Source of the DNA: an uncultured Lachnospiraceae bacterium
GTDB taxonomy: Bacteria; Bacillota; Clostridia; Lachnospirales; Lachnospiraceae
DNA: 64,000 bases
NCBI GenBank assembly: GCA_910587765.1
Contig: CAJUNR010000004.1
Span: 79,552-143,551 of the forward strand
Direction of reading: 5' to 3'
Shown here: piece by piece, positions 43,634 to 52,526 of the stretch
Numbering within the stretch: position 1 is the stretch's first letter
Layout of the letters: every line of letters starts with the position of its first letter
The notes under the pieces: generated by a model
Seen by the model: the letters and a program-made list of their open reading frames with translations, nothing else
Database searches by the model: none
Told to the model about the DNA's origin: nothing
Program-made: the position numbers and the translations under genes

Positions 43634-43646
43634 CCTCAAATATTCC

Positions 43647-43675
43647 TTGCGCAATTGGACAGGTTCAGTTATAAT
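43647..43675 (+). promoter_or_regulatory. Sigma-A promoter of the coiled-coil gene
   Basis: TTGCGC (43647-43652), a 17-base spacer and a perfect TATAAT (43670-43675). This predicts a start near 43682 and a leader of about 110 bases. Confidence 0.72.
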
Positions 43676-43790
43676 TACCATGAAATTACAAATGGGTTGT
43701 GAATGAAAGTACAGAAGAACCGTTGAAGATAAATATCGAATAGAAAAGTCGTGGCAGATCAAAAATGCCGAAAAGGAGTAGGGTAGAGAT

Positions 43791-44375
43791 ATGAGCAGCA
43801 GCCGTATTGAACAAATCATTGAGGAGATGGAAGATTATATTGACACCTGCAAGGGGCCGCTTCTTGGTTCCGGGGATAAGATCATTGTAAACCGGGAGCG
43901 GATGGAGGAACTTCTGCGGGAACTGCGGATGAAGACGCCGGAGGAGATCAAGCGTTATCAGAAAGTGCTGGCAAACAAGGACGCGATTCTGGCCGATGCC
44001 CAGAAGAAGGCGCAGGCGATCGTCGCGCAGGCGAATATCCAGAATCAGGAGATGGTCAACGAGCATGAGATCATGCAGCAGGCCTATGAGCAGGCAAATC
44101 AGGTGATCGATACGGCTACTCAGCAGGCGCAGGAGATTCTGAACAATGCCACAAGGGACGCCAACGAGATCCGTCTGGGTGCGATTCAGTATACAGACGA
44201 CCGGCTTGCGGAACTTCAGGATATGGTACAGCGGATGGTGGAGACGTCCAACGTCCGTTACGAAGCGATGATGAATAATTTTCAGGATTTTTATAATGTA
44301 ATTACCAGCAACCGTACGGAACTGGCGCCGCAGCCGGAAGCTGAACCAGAAGGAACGCCAGAAGCGCAAGCGTAA
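43791..44375 (+). CDS. Coiled-coil protein resembling ATP synthase stalk/DivIVA-type proteins
   Basis: The protein has 194 aa. A long Gln/Ala-rich coiled coil (about residues 60-165: KDAILADAQKKAQAIVAQA, QQAQEILNNATRDANEI) follows an N-terminal NRERMEELLRELRMKTPEEI. The tail is Pro/Glu/Ala-rich. Clostridial homologues are often labelled ATPase subunit-like, but no ATPase genes are nearby. AAAAGGAG precedes the ATG. Its last 74 bp overlap ylbJ on the other strand. Confidence 0.75.
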   Translation: MSSSRIEQIIEEMEDYIDTCKGPLLGSGDKIIVNRERMEELLRELRMKTPEEIKRYQKVLANKDAILADAQKKAQAIVAQANIQNQEMVNEHEIMQQAYEQANQVIDTATQQAQEILNNATRDANEIRLGAIQYTDDRLAELQDMVQRMVETSNVRYEAMMNNFQDFYNVITSNRTELAPQPEAEPEGTPEAQA

Positions 44376-45270
44376 TCCGTCCCCTCAGCCATGTCCTGAC
44401 GGAGAGCGGGGTGCCGGCAAGGACGCTTTTTGTCTGGGCACAGATGCATGCGCCTCCCCAGGCGGCGCAGGTACAGATCAAAGCAGTGCGGACTGCTGGT
44501 GAAAAAGAAGCGGCGGAAGCAATCTGATCAATGCCGCAGCTGATTTCCAGCACGCCGCTCAACAAGGCGAGCAGAGAGGGCGAAAGAGGCAGAAGTTTTA
44601 AAAACTGCACCAGGATGGTGAAAAGCATGATATATCCGCCCAAGCGGGTGATGGTGGAAAAGCCGTCCATCATACAGGCATCCAGCATCGGAAAATCAAG
44701 CCGGTGCAAAGACGCCTGTTTTTTTTCACGGCCGGCGGCAGGCGCGAAAGAGCCGGAGTCCGAGCCTGGGAAATGATACAGAGGCCTTGTGAAAAATCCG
44801 TAAGCGAGGGGGAGTCCGTAAAACAGCAGTACCAGCTTCCAGGGAACCGACCGGCAGCCGAGCTTTGACAGACAGATGTAGTTCAGGAAGAACGCCGGAC
44901 TGACATTGTTGCAGAAGCCCAGAAGGTAGCTGCCTTCGGCTGCGGAGATCTGCCGTTTCTGCACCAGATCGCCGATCACCTTGGCGCCCATCGGAAAACC
45001 GCATAGAAAACCGACGACGGCGGCGTAGCAGCCCTCTTCCGAGATTCGGAAGATACGCTTTAGAACCGGCGCATAAAAAGGGTTCAGATAACGGAACATC
45101 CCGGTGGCGACCAGCAGGTTGGAGACAATCATGAAGGGCAGCAGAGAGGGAAGGACCGCGGTGTACCACAGCGTCAGTCCCCGGGTGCATCCGGACGCGA
45201 CGTCTCCGGGATGGGAGAAGAGCAGAACGAGGAAAGCGATTACCGGAACAATGAAAAGTATCTTTTTCAA
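44302..45270 (-). CDS. ylbJ: Sporulation integral membrane protein YlbJ
   Basis: The protein has 322 aa and about eight membrane segments. LTLWYTAVLPSLLPFMIVSN, GFLCGFPMGAKVIGDL, GFCNNVSPAFFLNYI and GVLEISCGI are typical of the YlbJ nucleoside-transporter-like (Gate) family. It is needed for spore cortex formation in Bacillus and is under sigma-E. The start codon is TTG at 45270 with GGTGG upstream. It is the only clear minus-strand gene and is convergent with the coiled-coil gene. Confidence 0.92.
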   Translation of the reverse strand: MKKILFIVPVIAFLVLLFSHPGDVASGCTRGLTLWYTAVLPSLLPFMIVSNLLVATGMFRYLNPFYAPVLKRIFRISEEGCYAAVVGFLCGFPMGAKVIGDLVQKRQISAAEGSYLLGFCNNVSPAFFLNYICLSKLGCRSVPWKLVLLFYGLPLAYGFFTRPLYHFPGSDSGSFAPAAGREKKQASLHRLDFPMLDACMMDGFSTITRLGGYIMLFTILVQFLKLLPLSPSLLALLSGVLEISCGIDQIASAASFSPAVRTALICTCAAWGGACICAQTKSVLAGTPLSVRTWLRGRITLALLAFLLVQLPAAAPVPYGCW

Positions 45271-45301
45271 GCGGCCACCATATAATGAACTAATTCCCTA
45301 C

Positions 45302-45329
45302 ATTTTATGGGGCGGGCGGTAAAATATGA
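45302..45329 (-). promoter_or_regulatory. Candidate sigma-E promoter of ylbJ
   Basis: On the minus strand, TCATATT (complement of 45323-45329), a 13-base spacer and CATAAAAT (complement of 45302-45309) fit the sigma-E consensus well. The -35 overlaps the start of the divergent M23 gene. Confidence 0.5.
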
Positions 45330-45991
45330 ATCCGATTCGCAGGACGGCCTGTTATCTGACGATGGTCTTACTCTTAAACTGTGCGGTGCAGGCAGAACTG
45401 ATCTGGCTGGAGGAGCTTTTGGGCAGACAGCTTCTTCCGGAACAGAACACGGCAGGTGAATTTGAAGTTTACCGGGATACGATGGAAGCGGTCTGGGAGG
45501 AGCTGGTATGGTTTCCGGTGCCGGACTCCAGCGTCAGCAAGGAGGCGTCGGTGGCCTTTGAAAATTCCTGGATGGCGGAGCGAAACTACGGCGGAAAAAG
45601 AGGCCATGAAGGGACGGACCTTATGCCTTCTATTAATAAGTCCGGGTATTATCCGGTGGTCAGCATCACGGACGGCGTTATTGAACAAGCCGGCTGGCTG
45701 GAAAAAGGAGGCTGGCGCATCGGCGTGCGTTCCGGGAACGGGAATTACTATTATTATGCGCACCTGCACTCCTACGTCCGGGAATGGGCCACCGGAGACG
45801 AGGTAAAGGCGGGGGATGTTCTCGGATATATGGGCGACAGCGGATACGGCCCGGAAGGGACGACCGGCCAGTTCCCGGTGCATCTCCATCTGGGAATCTA
45901 TGTCCCCCTCGGCGCCGACCGGGAGCTGGCCGTGAATCCCTACTGGATGCTGAAATATCTGGAAAATCACAAATTAACCGGTTCATATTGA
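45326..45991 (+). CDS. M23-family peptidoglycan peptidase
   Basis: The protein has 221 aa. An N-terminal hydrophobic segment (ACYLTMVLLLNCAV) is a signal or anchor, so it acts outside the membrane. The LytM zinc site is formed by RGHEGTDL and HLHLGIY, with YYYYAHLHSY between them. It is divergent from ylbJ, with only 55 bp between the starts. A role in cell-wall remodelling, possibly during sporulation as for other mother-cell M23 proteins, is plausible. Confidence 0.87.
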   Translation: MNPIRRTACYLTMVLLLNCAVQAELIWLEELLGRQLLPEQNTAGEFEVYRDTMEAVWEELVWFPVPDSSVSKEASVAFENSWMAERNYGGKRGHEGTDLMPSINKSGYYPVVSITDGVIEQAGWLEKGGWRIGVRSGNGNYYYYAHLHSYVREWATGDEVKAGDVLGYMGDSGYGPEGTTGQFPVHLHLGIYVPLGADRELAVNPYWMLKYLENHKLTGSY

Positions 45992-46029
45992 ACAGGGCTT
46001 TGCCCGAGAGAGGAGAAAGGAACGGTCGC

Positions 46030-47406
46030 ATGGAACTGCCGGCATCTTTTATTGAAAATATGAGAAACATTCTCGGCCCGGAACTGGACGCGTATCTGGA
46101 AAGCTATCGGAAACCGAGATTTATGGGGCTTCGGGTCAATACTTCCAAGATTTCCGTGGAGGAGTTCGAGCGCCTTCATCCGTTCCGGAGCCTGAGAAAA
46201 ATTCCCTGGATTTCCAACGGGTACTATTATACGGAGGAGGATGCTCCCACGAAGCATCCTTATTATTATGCGGGGCTTTACTATATCCAGGAACCGAGCG
46301 CCATGACTCCGGCCGCCGTGCTTCCGGTGGAGAAAGGAGAGCGGGTGCTGGATCTGTGCGCGGCTCCCGGCGGGAAGGCGACCGAACTGGCAGCGAAGCT
46401 GTCTCATACGGGTCTGCTGGTTGCGAACGATGCCAGCGCTTCCCGCACCAAAGCGCTGCTCAAAAATCTGGAAGTGTTCGGGATGCCGAATATCCTCATT
46501 ACCAGTGAAATGGGGGACCGTCTGGACCGGTATTTCCACGAATATTTTGACAAGATCCTTATCGACGCGCCCTGTTCCGGGGAAGGAATGTTCCGGAAGC
46601 AGGCGCATATGATACCGGCGTGGGAAAAACAGGGACCGAAAGTATTCTCCGCAATGCAGAGGGAGATCCTCCGTCAGGCGGCGGAACTTCTGAAGCCGGG
46701 CGGGAGGATGCTCTATTCTACCTGTACTTTTTCCGAACTGGAGAACGAGGGCAGCGTGGATCATTTTCTGAAAGAACATCCGGATTTTCATCTGGCGGAG
46801 ATTCCCTGGTACGAAGGCTTCTGTCCGGGCCGGCCGGACCTGGTGGGAAGCGCGTTCCCGCTGGAAAAGTGTGTACGGCTTTTTCCGCATAAGATCGACG
46901 GGGAAGGGCATTTTCTGGCGCTTCTTGCCAAAGACGGGGAGCCCCGGCAGGAGGAATGCTCCGATAAAAAAAAGATCAGAAAACTGCCTCCGGAACTGTC
47001 GGCGTTTTTGGAGGACGTGAAACTGCCCTTTGAGCGTTCCGGGATACAGGTTCAGGATACGAAGGTGTTCTGGATGCCGGAGGGGCTCGGGCGCTGTCCG
47101 GGACTGCGCTTCCTGCGCTCAGGACTGTACATGGGAGAACTTTTGAAAAAACGGTTCGAGCCGAGCCAGGCGTTTGCCATGGTATTGAAAAAAGAAGAAT
47201 ATGCGTCGGTCATTGATCTGCCGGCCACGGATGAGCGGGTGATCCGCTATTTGAAAGGGGAGACGATCGAGATCGGAGCGGAAGAAAGCGGACGGGATAA
47301 CGGCTGGCAGCTCGTCTGTGTGGACGGTTATCCGCTCGGTTGGGGCAAGCTGCTTGGGGGAACGCTGCGCAACAAATATTTCTCCGGATGGAGGATGAAC
47401 GCATGA
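46030..47406 (+). CDS. RsmF-type rRNA m5C methyltransferase
   Basis: The protein has 458 aa of the NOL1/NOP2/Sun family. The SAM motif is VLDLCAAPGGKATELA, with IDAPCSGEGMFR and YSTCTFSELENEG carrying the two conserved cysteines. The C-terminal RsmF-like/PUA-like part includes FLRSGLYMGELLKKRFEPS and GYPLGWGKLLGGTLRNKY. It methylates a cytosine in rRNA. ATG 46030 is preferred; the open frame upstream overlaps the peptidase gene. GAGAGGAGAAAGG lies upstream. Confidence 0.9.
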   Translation: MELPASFIENMRNILGPELDAYLESYRKPRFMGLRVNTSKISVEEFERLHPFRSLRKIPWISNGYYYTEEDAPTKHPYYYAGLYYIQEPSAMTPAAVLPVEKGERVLDLCAAPGGKATELAAKLSHTGLLVANDASASRTKALLKNLEVFGMPNILITSEMGDRLDRYFHEYFDKILIDAPCSGEGMFRKQAHMIPAWEKQGPKVFSAMQREILRQAAELLKPGGRMLYSTCTFSELENEGSVDHFLKEHPDFHLAEIPWYEGFCPGRPDLVGSAFPLEKCVRLFPHKIDGEGHFLALLAKDGEPRQEECSDKKKIRKLPPELSAFLEDVKLPFERSGIQVQDTKVFWMPEGLGRCPGLRFLRSGLYMGELLKKRFEPSQAFAMVLKKEEYASVIDLPATDERVIRYLKGETIEIGAEESGRDNGWQLVCVDGYPLGWGKLLGGTLRNKYFSGWRMNA

Positions 47407-48137
47407 TGCGGCTGGACAGATTTTTGTGTGAGACAGGCTTCGGTACCAGAAGCCAGGTGAAAGAACTGCTGAAAAAAGGACAGGTTCTGGTCAACGGGCA
47501 GGCGGCAAAGCGGCCGGAACAGAAGATCGAAGAAGGAAAAGACGTGGTTCTCTGCGGCGGAAAACAAGCGGTGTACGCTCAGGCGGTCTATCTGATGCTG
47601 TACAAGCCGGCGGGGACGGTCTCGGCCACGGAGGACGCAAAGGAGCGGACGGTGCTGGACCTTCTGGACACCGGGGACAGGAGAGATCTGTTTCCGGTGG
47701 GAAGACTGGACAAGGACAGCGAAGGCCTGCTGCTGCTGACCAGCGACGGGGAGCTTGCGCACCGGCTGCTGTCGCCGAAAAAACATGTGGACAAGGTCTA
47801 TTACGCCAGAGTGGAAGGCCGGGTTGCAGAAGAGCATGCGGAGCGTTTTGCGGCCGGGCTGGACATCGGGGAGAAGGCGCCGACGCTTCCGGCGGCGCTG
47901 GAGATTCTCAAAAGCGGTGAGATCAGTGAAGTGCGGGTGACCGTTCGGGAAGGAAAGTTCCATCAGGTGAAGCGGATGTTTGCGGCGGTCGGCTGCCGGG
48001 TGATTTATCTGAAACGGCTGCGCATGGGGACGCTGGCGCTCGATGAGACGCTGAAGGCCGGAGAGTACAGGCGGCTGACAGAGGACGAGATCCGGGATCT
48101 GAAAAGACTGACCGGGCAGGCGGAAAGACCGGAATAG
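47403..48137 (+). CDS. 16S rRNA pseudouridine synthase, RsuA family
   Basis: The protein has 244 aa. An N-terminal S4 RNA-binding domain (MRLDRFLCETGFGTRSQVKE) precedes the synthase with GRLDKDSEGLLLLTSDG, where D is catalytic, then HVDKVYYARVEG and GKFHQVKRMFAAVG. It makes a pseudouridine in 16S rRNA. ATG 47403 (or 47406) overlaps the preceding stop, and GGATGGAGG is the ribosome binding site. Confidence 0.92.
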   Translation: MMRLDRFLCETGFGTRSQVKELLKKGQVLVNGQAAKRPEQKIEEGKDVVLCGGKQAVYAQAVYLMLYKPAGTVSATEDAKERTVLDLLDTGDRRDLFPVGRLDKDSEGLLLLTSDGELAHRLLSPKKHVDKVYYARVEGRVAEEHAERFAAGLDIGEKAPTLPAALEILKSGEISEVRVTVREGKFHQVKRMFAAVGCRVIYLKRLRMGTLALDETLKAGEYRRLTEDEIRDLKRLTGQAERPE

Positions 48138-48173
48138 AAAGAGGATATACAGGCAGAAGGGAGGAACCGTTCA

Positions 48174-50195
48174 ATGTCCGCAGAAAAGAAGATACAGAAG
48201 CACGTATGCGAAGAGGAATCTCCGGGCCGGTCCGCGGCGGCGCAGGGCTTTCTTCCGGTCTGCCGCGCGGATCTGGAGGAGCTCGGGATCGACCGGCCGG
48301 ATTTTGTCTATGTGATCGGCGACGCCTATGTCGACCATCCGTCCTTCGGGCCGGCGGTCATCAGCCGCGTGCTGCAGTCCCGCGGCTATACGGTGGGGAT
48401 TCTCGCTCAGCCGGACTACCGGAATGCGGACAGCATCACTGTGCTGGGCGAGCCGCGCCTTGGTTTTCTGGTGTCGGCGGGAAATATGGACTCGATGGTC
48501 AATCATTATACGGCGGCGAAGAAACGCCGCGGCACGGACAGTTATACGCCTGGCGGGCAGACGGGCAGAAGACCGGACCGGGCGGTCATCGTCTACTGCA
48601 ATCTGATCCGGCAGCGGTACAAGAAGACGCCGGTGATCATCGGCGGGATCGAGGCGTCCCTGCGCCGGCTGGCTCATTATGACTACTGGTCAGATTCTCT
48701 GCGCCGTTCGATTCTTCTGGAAAGCGGGGCGGATCTCATCTCCTACGGCATGGGAGAACGGTCCGTTGCGGAGATTGCAGACGCTCTGGAGGCGGGGATC
48801 CCGGTGCAGGAACTGACTTACCTTCCGGGGACGGTGTGCAAGATGAACCGGCGGCCGCCGGAAGAAGACTGTCTCGTTCTCCCGTCCTACGAGGAACTGC
48901 TGAAGGACAGAAAAACCTTCGCCGAAAGCTTTTATATCCAGTACTGCAACACGGACCCCTTCTGCGGAAAACGGCTGGCGGAGCCGTATTCCGATCACTG
49001 CTATATCGTGCAGAATCCGCCTTCGAGGCCCTTGAGCGAGGAGGAGATGGATGCGGTCTACGGGCTTCCCTATGTGCGCAGATGGCATCCGATGTATGAC
49101 GCGGCCGGCGGGATTCCGGCGTTCTCGGAGGTCCGTTTCAGTCTCGTAAGCTGCCGGGGCTGCTTCGGCGGCTGTTCTTTCTGTGCGCTGACCTTCCATC
49201 AGGGTCGGATTGTCCAGACGAGAAGCCACGAGTCGCTTCTTCTGGAGGCGCGGAACATGACGGAGGATCCCGAGTTCAAGGGATATATCCATGATGTGGG
49301 CGGCCCGACAGCGGATTTCCGCGCTCCGTCCTGCACAAAACAGATGAAAAAGGGCGTGTGCCCGGACAGGCAGTGCCTTTTTCCGACGCCCTGCCGCAAT
49401 CTGAAAGCCGATCATCGGGATTACATCGAACTGCTGCGCAAACTGCGGGCGCTTCCAGGAGTGAAGAAAGTGTTCATCCGTTCCGGTATCCGCTTTGACT
49501 ATGTGCTGGCCGATCAAAGCAGCCGTTTTCTGGAGGAACTGTGCCGGTACCATGTGAGCGGGCAGTTGAAGGTGGCGCCGGAGCACGTGAGCAACGCGGT
49601 GCTCGACTGTCTGGGCAAGCCGGAGCACGCGGTTTATGAAGAATTTTGCAGACAGTACCGCCGGATGAACGAGAAGCTTCATCTCAAGCAGTATCTGGTT
49701 CCCTATCTGATGTCTTCCCATCCGGGAAGCACGATGAAGGAGGCGGTGGAGCTGGCGGAATACTGCCGCGATCTGGGCTACATGCCGGAACAGGTACAGG
49801 ATTTCTATCCCACGCCGTCCACGATCTCCACCTGCATGTACTACAGCGGACTGGATCCGAGGAACGGGAAGCCGGTCTATGTGCCGAGAAGCCTTCATGA
49901 GAAGGAGCTGCAGCGGGCGCTGATTCAGTACCGCAGCCCTAAGAACCGGGCGCTGGTGAGAGAGGCGCTGCTTCTGGCGGGAAGAGAAGATCTGATCGGA
50001 TACGGGCCGGACTGCCTGATCCGTCCGCAGGAAGGAAAAGGACCGGGCTGTCCGCCTCAGACGGACAGCCGCCGCGCGAAGACGGCGCGTCCGGACGGCG
50101 GCGACGGAAAGCGCTCCGGTCCGGGCAGGCAAAAGGCCATAAAGAAAAAGACTATTCGGAATGTACACCGAAAAAAATCAGAACAGGAGAAATGA
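48174..50195 (+). CDS. YgiQ family radical SAM protein
   Basis: The protein has 673 aa. The N-terminal PDFVYVIGDAYVDHPSFGPA and RYKKTPVIIGGIEASLRRL are UPF0313/YgiQ markers. The radical SAM cluster motif is CFGGCSFC, followed later by QLKVAPEHVS and PYLMSSHPGS. The C-terminus is Arg/Lys-rich. The reaction is not known. AGGGAGGAACCG precedes the ATG. The stop overlaps the next gene's start. Confidence 0.93.
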   Translation: MSAEKKIQKHVCEEESPGRSAAAQGFLPVCRADLEELGIDRPDFVYVIGDAYVDHPSFGPAVISRVLQSRGYTVGILAQPDYRNADSITVLGEPRLGFLVSAGNMDSMVNHYTAAKKRRGTDSYTPGGQTGRRPDRAVIVYCNLIRQRYKKTPVIIGGIEASLRRLAHYDYWSDSLRRSILLESGADLISYGMGERSVAEIADALEAGIPVQELTYLPGTVCKMNRRPPEEDCLVLPSYEELLKDRKTFAESFYIQYCNTDPFCGKRLAEPYSDHCYIVQNPPSRPLSEEEMDAVYGLPYVRRWHPMYDAAGGIPAFSEVRFSLVSCRGCFGGCSFCALTFHQGRIVQTRSHESLLLEARNMTEDPEFKGYIHDVGGPTADFRAPSCTKQMKKGVCPDRQCLFPTPCRNLKADHRDYIELLRKLRALPGVKKVFIRSGIRFDYVLADQSSRFLEELCRYHVSGQLKVAPEHVSNAVLDCLGKPEHAVYEEFCRQYRRMNEKLHLKQYLVPYLMSSHPGSTMKEAVELAEYCRDLGYMPEQVQDFYPTPSTISTCMYYSGLDPRNGKPVYVPRSLHEKELQRALIQYRSPKNRALVREALLLAGREDLIGYGPDCLIRPQEGKGPGCPPQTDSRRAKTARPDGGDGKRSGPGRQKAIKKKTIRNVHRKKSEQEK

Positions 50196-50794
50196 TGCGT
50201 ACAAAACTGGAAAAAGGAACGTACGGCTATCTGAAGCGGAGCCGGCTTTACGCGTGGAAAAAAGCGGGGCTGATGCTGTCCGTACCAGTGCTGATCTTTT
50301 TGATTTCCTGGTTTATCCACGGGACGCGGGAAAACGTGATCACGGTCGTGGCCGTCGTGGGCTGTCTGCCCGGCTGCAACCAGGTCGTGCGGGCGATTCT
50401 GGCAAGCCGCTATCCGTCCATGGACCGGGAGCTGTGGGAGAAGACGGAGGCGGTTCGGGGAACGCTTCCGGTTCTCTATGAAAATGTGTTTACTTCTTAT
50501 GAAAAAAATTATTATGTCGACTGCATCGCCGTATCCGGGCGGGAGACGGTCGGGTATTCCAGCGCTTCGGATCTGGACGCCCGGGAGGCGGCGGAGCATA
50601 TCCGCTCCCAGCTCAGGAAAAGCTCCTACAAACAGAATGTGATGATACTGAAAGAGGAGAACGCGTTTCTGGAGCGTCTCGGGCGTCTGGCGGGAAGCGA
50701 TCCGGAACCGGTGCCGTTCAAAGAGGACGACCGCTATCCCGGATGGACGCGGGACGAGATTGTTCTCCATCTTTTGCAGGCAATTTCCCTGTAG
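50192..50794 (+). CDS. Two-helix membrane protein of unknown function
   Basis: The protein has 200 aa. Two hydrophobic segments lie at about residues 26-43 (GLMLSVPVLIFLISWFIHG) and 50-65 (VITVVAVVGCLPGCNQV). A cytoplasmic domain of about 130 residues follows, with VLYENVFTSYEKNYYVDCIAV and LLQAISL at the end. I do not recognise the family; similar proteins occur in Lachnospiraceae. It overlaps the YgiQ gene by 4 bp. Confidence 0.75.
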   Translation: MMRTKLEKGTYGYLKRSRLYAWKKAGLMLSVPVLIFLISWFIHGTRENVITVVAVVGCLPGCNQVVRAILASRYPSMDRELWEKTEAVRGTLPVLYENVFTSYEKNYYVDCIAVSGRETVGYSSASDLDAREAAEHIRSQLRKSSYKQNVMILKEENAFLERLGRLAGSDPEPVPFKEDDRYPGWTRDEIVLHLLQAISL

Positions 50795-50810
50795 CGTGCA
50801 GGCGGCGGAC

Positions 50811-50856
50811 AAAAAAGCGGGCGCGCCAAAGTCCGCGCACGGATTTTGGCGCGCCC
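50811..50856 (-). terminator. Long perfect hairpin, terminator-like on the minus strand
   Basis: GGGCGCGCCAAAGTCCG (50819-50835) pairs with CGGATTTTGGCGCGCCC (50840-50856) around a CGCA loop, a 17-bp stem with one G-T pair. The T-run (complement of AAAAAA, 50811-50816) follows only on the minus strand. On the + strand it sits in the leader of the pseudouridine synthase without a T-run. No minus-strand gene ends here. Confidence 0.5.
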
Positions 50857-50874
50857 CAGGCGGAGGCAGAACGT

Positions 50875-51918
50875 ATGAAACAGATTACCGTCCGGGAGGC
50901 GGAAGCAGGACAGAGACTTCTGAAGCTGCTGTCGCGCTGTCTGAAGGAAGCGCCCGACAGCTTTCTGCACAAAATGCTGCGAAAAAAAAACATCACCTTG
51001 AACCATAAGAAAGCGGACGGCAGCGAGAGGGTGCAGGCCGGTGACGAGATCCGCATCTTTTTGTCCGACGAGACGTATGAAAAGTTTGCCGGCGCGCCGA
51101 AGGAAAGAGAGACGCCGTACCCGGTGACAGAGCTGGACATCCTCTATGAGGACGAGCATATTCTTCTGGTCAACAAGCCTGCAGGGATGCTGACGCAGAA
51201 GGCGAAGCCCTCGGACGTATCGCTGAATGAATATGTGCTGGGCTATCTGCAGCAGAGCGGGCAGTGGAGCGAAAGTGCGGGCGGCGTCCGCCCTTCCGTC
51301 TGCAACCGCCTGGACCGGAATACGAGCGGGATCGTGATCTGCGGAAAATCCGTGGCGGGGCTGCAGAAGATGGCGGAACTGCTCCGCAGCCGGGAACTGC
51401 ATAAATACTACCAGTGTCTTGTAAAAGGACAGATTTCGGAAAGCCGGAGGATCCGCGGTTTTTTGTGGAAGGATCCGCAGACCAATAAAGTGGAGATTCT
51501 CCCGCAGGAGAGAAAAGGCGCCGCGCCCATAGAGACCGCTTACCGTCCGCTGCGCGTATTTGCGGACAGCACGCTTCTGGAAGTCCGCCTGATCACCGGG
51601 CGGTCCCATCAGATCCGCGCCCATCTGGCTTCCGAAGGCCATCCGATCATCGGGGATTATAAATACGGGCTCCCGGGCGTAAACGAGGCGTACCGGAAGC
51701 GCTACGGGCTTTGCAGCCAGCTTCTCCACGCCTGCCGGCTGGAGCTGCCCGTTCTGGAAGCGCCCTTTGAGGCGCTGTCCGGCAGATGCTTCGAGGCGGA
51801 ACTGCCGGAGCCGATGAAAACGATTATCAGAGGGAAGGAAGAGCAGCCGCATGTCAACCTGGAATACGAGAGGACTTCGGGGATCCGCCCTGGAGGAGAT
51901 GATCAACCGCACCAATGA
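50875..51918 (+). CDS. RluA-family pseudouridine synthase
   Basis: The protein has 347 aa. An S4-like N-terminal domain (DSFLHKMLRKKNITLNHKKA) is followed by the RluC/RluD catalytic core: LLVNKPAGMLTQ, NRLDRNTSGIVICGKS with catalytic D, HKYYQCLVKG, RLITGRSHQIRAHL and HACRLELP. ATG 50875 has GGCGGAGGC upstream. Its end overlaps recU by 68 bp. Confidence 0.92.
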   Translation: MKQITVREAEAGQRLLKLLSRCLKEAPDSFLHKMLRKKNITLNHKKADGSERVQAGDEIRIFLSDETYEKFAGAPKERETPYPVTELDILYEDEHILLVNKPAGMLTQKAKPSDVSLNEYVLGYLQQSGQWSESAGGVRPSVCNRLDRNTSGIVICGKSVAGLQKMAELLRSRELHKYYQCLVKGQISESRRIRGFLWKDPQTNKVEILPQERKGAAPIETAYRPLRVFADSTLLEVRLITGRSHQIRAHLASEGHPIIGDYKYGLPGVNEAYRKRYGLCSQLLHACRLELPVLEAPFEALSGRCFEAELPEPMKTIIRGKEEQPHVNLEYERTSGIRPGGDDQPHQ

Positions 51919-52396
51919 CTGGTACCGGGAGAAGGGGCTGGCGCTGATTCAGAAGGTGCCCACGCCGATCACGCCGATTCGGATCGACAAAGAGCACCGG
52001 CAAATCACGCTTGCTTATTTTGAGAAAAAGAGCACCGTGGACTATATCGGAGCCGTGCAGGGAATCCCGGTTTGCTTTGACGCCAAAGAATGCCATACGT
52101 CCACCTTTCCCCTTCACAATGTCCATGAGCATCAGGTGCGGTTTATGGAAGATTTCGAGAGACAGAGAGGGAAAGCGTTCCTGATCATTCATTATACGGC
52201 GGAGCAGAGATTCTACTATCTGCATATCCGTCAGCTTCTGAAGTTCTGGGAGCGTTCCGAGAACGGAGGGCGCAGGAGTTTTCGGATGGAAGAGCTGGAT
52301 GCCCGGTATTTTTTCGGCACCGGAAAAGGCGTTCTGGTGCCCTACCTGGAGCCGCTGTGCCTTGATCTCGAATCGGAGGTTGACAATCCCGGGTAA
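51851..52396 (+). CDS. recU: Holliday junction resolvase RecU
   Basis: The protein has 181 aa. NTRGLRGSALEEMINRTN is the conserved N-terminus, STVDYIGAVQGIPVCFDAKE carries the acidic/Lys nuclease residues, and HEHQVRFMEDFERQRGKAF follows. RecU cuts Holliday junctions during recombination in Firmicutes. The usual pbp1 neighbour is absent. The gene starts inside the pseudouridine synthase gene, suggesting coupling. Confidence 0.93.
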   Translation: MSTWNTRGLRGSALEEMINRTNDWYREKGLALIQKVPTPITPIRIDKEHRQITLAYFEKKSTVDYIGAVQGIPVCFDAKECHTSTFPLHNVHEHQVRFMEDFERQRGKAFLIIHYTAEQRFYYLHIRQLLKFWERSENGGRRSFRMEELDARYFFGTGKGVLVPYLEPLCLDLESEVDNPG

Positions 52397-52407
52397 GGTG
52401 GTATAAT
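52380..52407 (+). promoter_or_regulatory. Strong sigma-A promoter of the his operon
   Basis: TTGACA (52380-52385), a 16-base spacer and TATAAT (52402-52407), both perfect consensus. It overlaps the recU stop. The predicted leader (about 52414-52526) contains a hairpin, TCCGGCCGC (52465-52473) with GCGGTCCGGA (52482-52491), but no T-box sequence and no T-run. Confidence 0.85.
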
Positions 52408-52526
52408 ACACATATTGCCTTTAACAAAGTAGTAATTTACCATACTAAAGTAAGAACGGAACAATCCGGCCGCCCGTATGCGCGGTCCGGAGGAGCTGCC
52501 GGGAACAGAGATAAAGGAGTGGATGG

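Noticed and set aside
48690..50168. 492-codon minus-strand frame opposite the YgiQ gene
   Set aside because: Shadow frame; the + strand has clear radical SAM motifs and start signals.
52408..52526. Histidine T-box before hisZ
   Set aside because: No T-box consensus (AGGGTGGNACCGCG-like) and no terminator; only one simple hairpin.
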